Origin: Hyalella azteca
Lineage: Eukaryota > Arthropoda > Malacostraca > Amphipoda > Hyalellidae
DNA: 64,000 nucleotides
Assembly: GCF_000764305.2 (NCBI RefSeq)
Contig: NW_025934886.1
Span: 641,663 to 705,662 of the forward strand
Direction: 5' to 3'
Under the pieces are notes generated by a model. It made no database searches. It saw only the letters and a program-made list of their open reading frames with translations, and was not told the DNA's origin. The translations under genes and the position numbers were made by a program. Shown in pieces: positions 62,276-64,000 of the stretch (positions are counted from its first letter, which is position 1; every line of letters starts with the position of its first letter).

Positions 62276-63386
62276 AGCATGTAACACCAGTAGCATGCTA
62301 ACATGAGCATGCTAAGACCATTCCACTTTTGTTTTGTGCTGCTCAACAGCCTCTGTGCTGTCACCGATTGTGATCCATGACTGACCCAAGCTCTCTGCTT
62401 GTTCTCTATTAAACAGTGCAGGAAATAGCATTTATTCAACTCTTATCAGAAAATGCTAATCAAATAAAGATTCCTTCTACAAAAATGTTAATTTGAGCTA
62501 ATAGTAACCAGAGAAAAACATTGAATTCATTTAATATATTCTAATTCATGCTCATGCTGACTTGTTACGTTGAATAATTTTTCAATAATCAGCATATGAA
62601 TTCTAAGCTTATTTAAAATAAATAAATTGATAAAGGCCATCCAAATCACACTTGTTATGTTTGTTGGAGATTTTTTCTGTCATGATGCAGAGTACAATTT
62701 CATTTTTCTCTCCATCCATTTGATGCAGTTTATCTGTCAATGGATACATTTTAAATTTTATTCATATTCATTGAGTTTTTTTCCCCATTTGAGATTTTTT
62801 TCTAATTTCTCTGTTTTACAGGTTCTTCCTTAAATTGCCACTTCAAATTTTCAAAAGGTGACAAATAATATGTCACTTCCTCCAGTAGGCTTGCATTTTT
62901 TCAGCTGAACTGATTGATTATTAAGTTCAAGACTTGTTGCAATGGCAGTTCACAATCCATGTGAGTATATTTCAAGTTAATATAATATCAGAAGTTATGA
63001 AAACTGATTAAGACTGTGTTTGACTTGAGAAAGTTATTTTTCAAATTTCACCTAGGAAATATGTTTTTTTTTTTAATTCTGTAAAACTAAAAAAGGATTG
63101 CTATTAACTTAGCTTAGCTTCATTTACTGAAATTTTATTATCTTTCAGGTTAGCAGCTGAAGTGGGGAAGATATTGGCCTCTGCTGCATCCTTCCCTTTG
63201 GACATCTTTGTTGGTTTAAGGATCCTGACCAGAAATTTATCAACAGTGCATTGCACATCTACAAGCCAACATGTGTAGCTTGAAGGATTCACTGCGTTTT
63301 TGCATTATTTGACTCGTTTATTTCTATTGAAAGTTAAGCTTAAAAGTTTCACGTTTAAATTCTTGATTAAAACAGTTCTGGTGAAG

Positions 63387-64000
63387 ATGGACATGGAAAT
63401 GGACTGCAGCTCAGAGGATGGGATAGATCTTTGTGAGGTTCGACGTTCAAGAGCTTGTAAATCTTCCGTCTCAAGTTGCCCTGGTGCTTCATTGCCCAAG
63501 AAGAAGAAAGTGGATAAAAATGAGGACTTGAATGTAGAAGAAATCTACAGGCAGCTAAAAGAAGTCAAGACCCGATGCACCTCCCTGGAGACCATCTATG
63601 AGTATCCCAAGAATTCCAAAGATCCCAGAAAGTGTTTGATGAGCGCCATGAGGACAAGGAGGTCATGTATGCTCTCTGATTACTATAATCCCAGCAAAGT
63701 GAAGATAAAAGCTCGCAAGGAGCGTGCCAAGAGGCTCAAGAGGCGCGGTGTCAAGGTGCCCACTGGAGCTGAGGTTACCACTGAGCAGCTAGAGGCCATC
63801 TTAAATAAAATCTCAGATGATGAGGAGAATATTAGCAACAACAGTGAAGTGGTTGGTAATAATGCCAGTTTCAATTTCTTTACCAACAAAGAGGTTAAAC
63901 TGACTGCCATTAAGCATGTACCATTAGTTCAGGGTTCCTTTAGCATGCCTGAACTTTGTTTTGAAGATAACAGCCCTGCCCCTACTCTTCCCATGCAAGA
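63387..64000 (+). CDS. Partial gene, nuclear protein with Tantalus-like motif, runs off the right edge
   Basis: The frame starts at ATG 63387 just after an acceptor-like TTAAAACAG (63367-63375) and is open for 204 codons to the window end. Visible features: a basic LPKKKKVDK at residues 36-44, similar to the SV40 nuclear localisation signal; LETIYEYPKNSKD at 67-79, then MSAMRTRRSCMLSDYYN (85-101) and a basic run KVKIKARKERAKRLKRRG (104-121); then an acidic/Asn-rich stretch ISDDEENISNNSEV. The order LETIYE-PK, basic R/K block, basic tail resembles the Tantalus-like domain of Drosophila tantalus and vertebrate PRR14, but I recall this pattern from memory and cannot align it. A 5' non-coding exon may end at the GTGAGT at 62960. 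Function otherwise unknown. Confidence 0.6.
   Translation, partial: MDMEMDCSSEDGIDLCEVRRSRACKSSVSSCPGASLPKKKKVDKNEDLNVEEIYRQLKEVKTRCTSLETIYEYPKNSKDPRKCLMSAMRTRRSCMLSDYYNPSKVKIKARKERAKRLKRRGVKVPTGAEVTTEQLEAILNKISDDEENISNNSEVVGNNASFNFFTNKEVKLTAIKHVPLVQGSFSMPELCFEDNSPAPTLPMQ

Noticed and set aside
61776..62439. Cys/His/Tyr-rich minus-strand frames of 166 and 177 codons
   Set aside because: They arise from the 19-bp minisatellite; the periodic peptide is the same unit in rotating frames, with no splice signals or known domain.

Overview
The window is animal nuclear DNA: AT-rich, with interrupted genes, GT-AG introns and many transposon remnants and minisatellites. The protein families and the tRNA-derived SINE / non-LTR LINE pair fit an arthropod, and I would guess a crustacean. 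The species cannot be fixed from sequence alone. All four recognisable host genes lie on the + strand.

Layout. (1) 1-5170 is intergenic, holding a minisatellite, a SINE and a decayed minus-strand LINE 3' end. (2) 5175-13742 is a complete beta-tubulin gene: TATA box, four coding exons and a 5.4-kb first intron carrying a foldback element and a Harbinger-like element. (3) 15107-44453 is a complete FMR1/FXR-family gene (FMRP). I assembled 13 coding exons by translating both sides of each splice site and checking phase; the parts sum to an exact multiple of three (720 codons, or 714 with an alternative exon 8 donor). Its introns carry transposon fragments and many tandem arrays. (4) 44454-49641 is the FMR1 3' flank, with arrays and no further gene seen. 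(5) 49642-52910 is a three-exon DAP1 homologue (109 aa). (6) 52911-63386 is intergenic and repeat-rich. (7) From 63387 the first coding exon of a fourth gene runs off the right edge; it has an SV40-like nuclear localisation signal and a Tantalus-like motif.

The most unusual feature is in FMR1. At least eight of its 24 splice sites are abutted by, or lie inside, a tandem repeat array. The clearest case is the exon 5 donor at 27396. The exon end plus donor has been tandemly copied with a 48-bp period, three downstream copies keep a GTRAGT donor, all four donors are in the same phase, and the frame is open through the array. Alternative donor choice could therefore add 0, 1, 2 or 3 copies of a 16-residue peptide inside the KH0 region. 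The exon 3 donor has been triplicated in the same way (110-bp period), but there distal use would hit a stop codon. The DAP1 exon 3 acceptor also lies at the end of a 76-bp array.

The SINE copies (four) share their 3' tail with the LINE fragments (two), which points to a LINE-mobilised SINE. Several DNA-transposon-like elements could be delimited with terminal inverted repeats and target duplications. All exon calls are homology- and phase-based; no transcript evidence was available.
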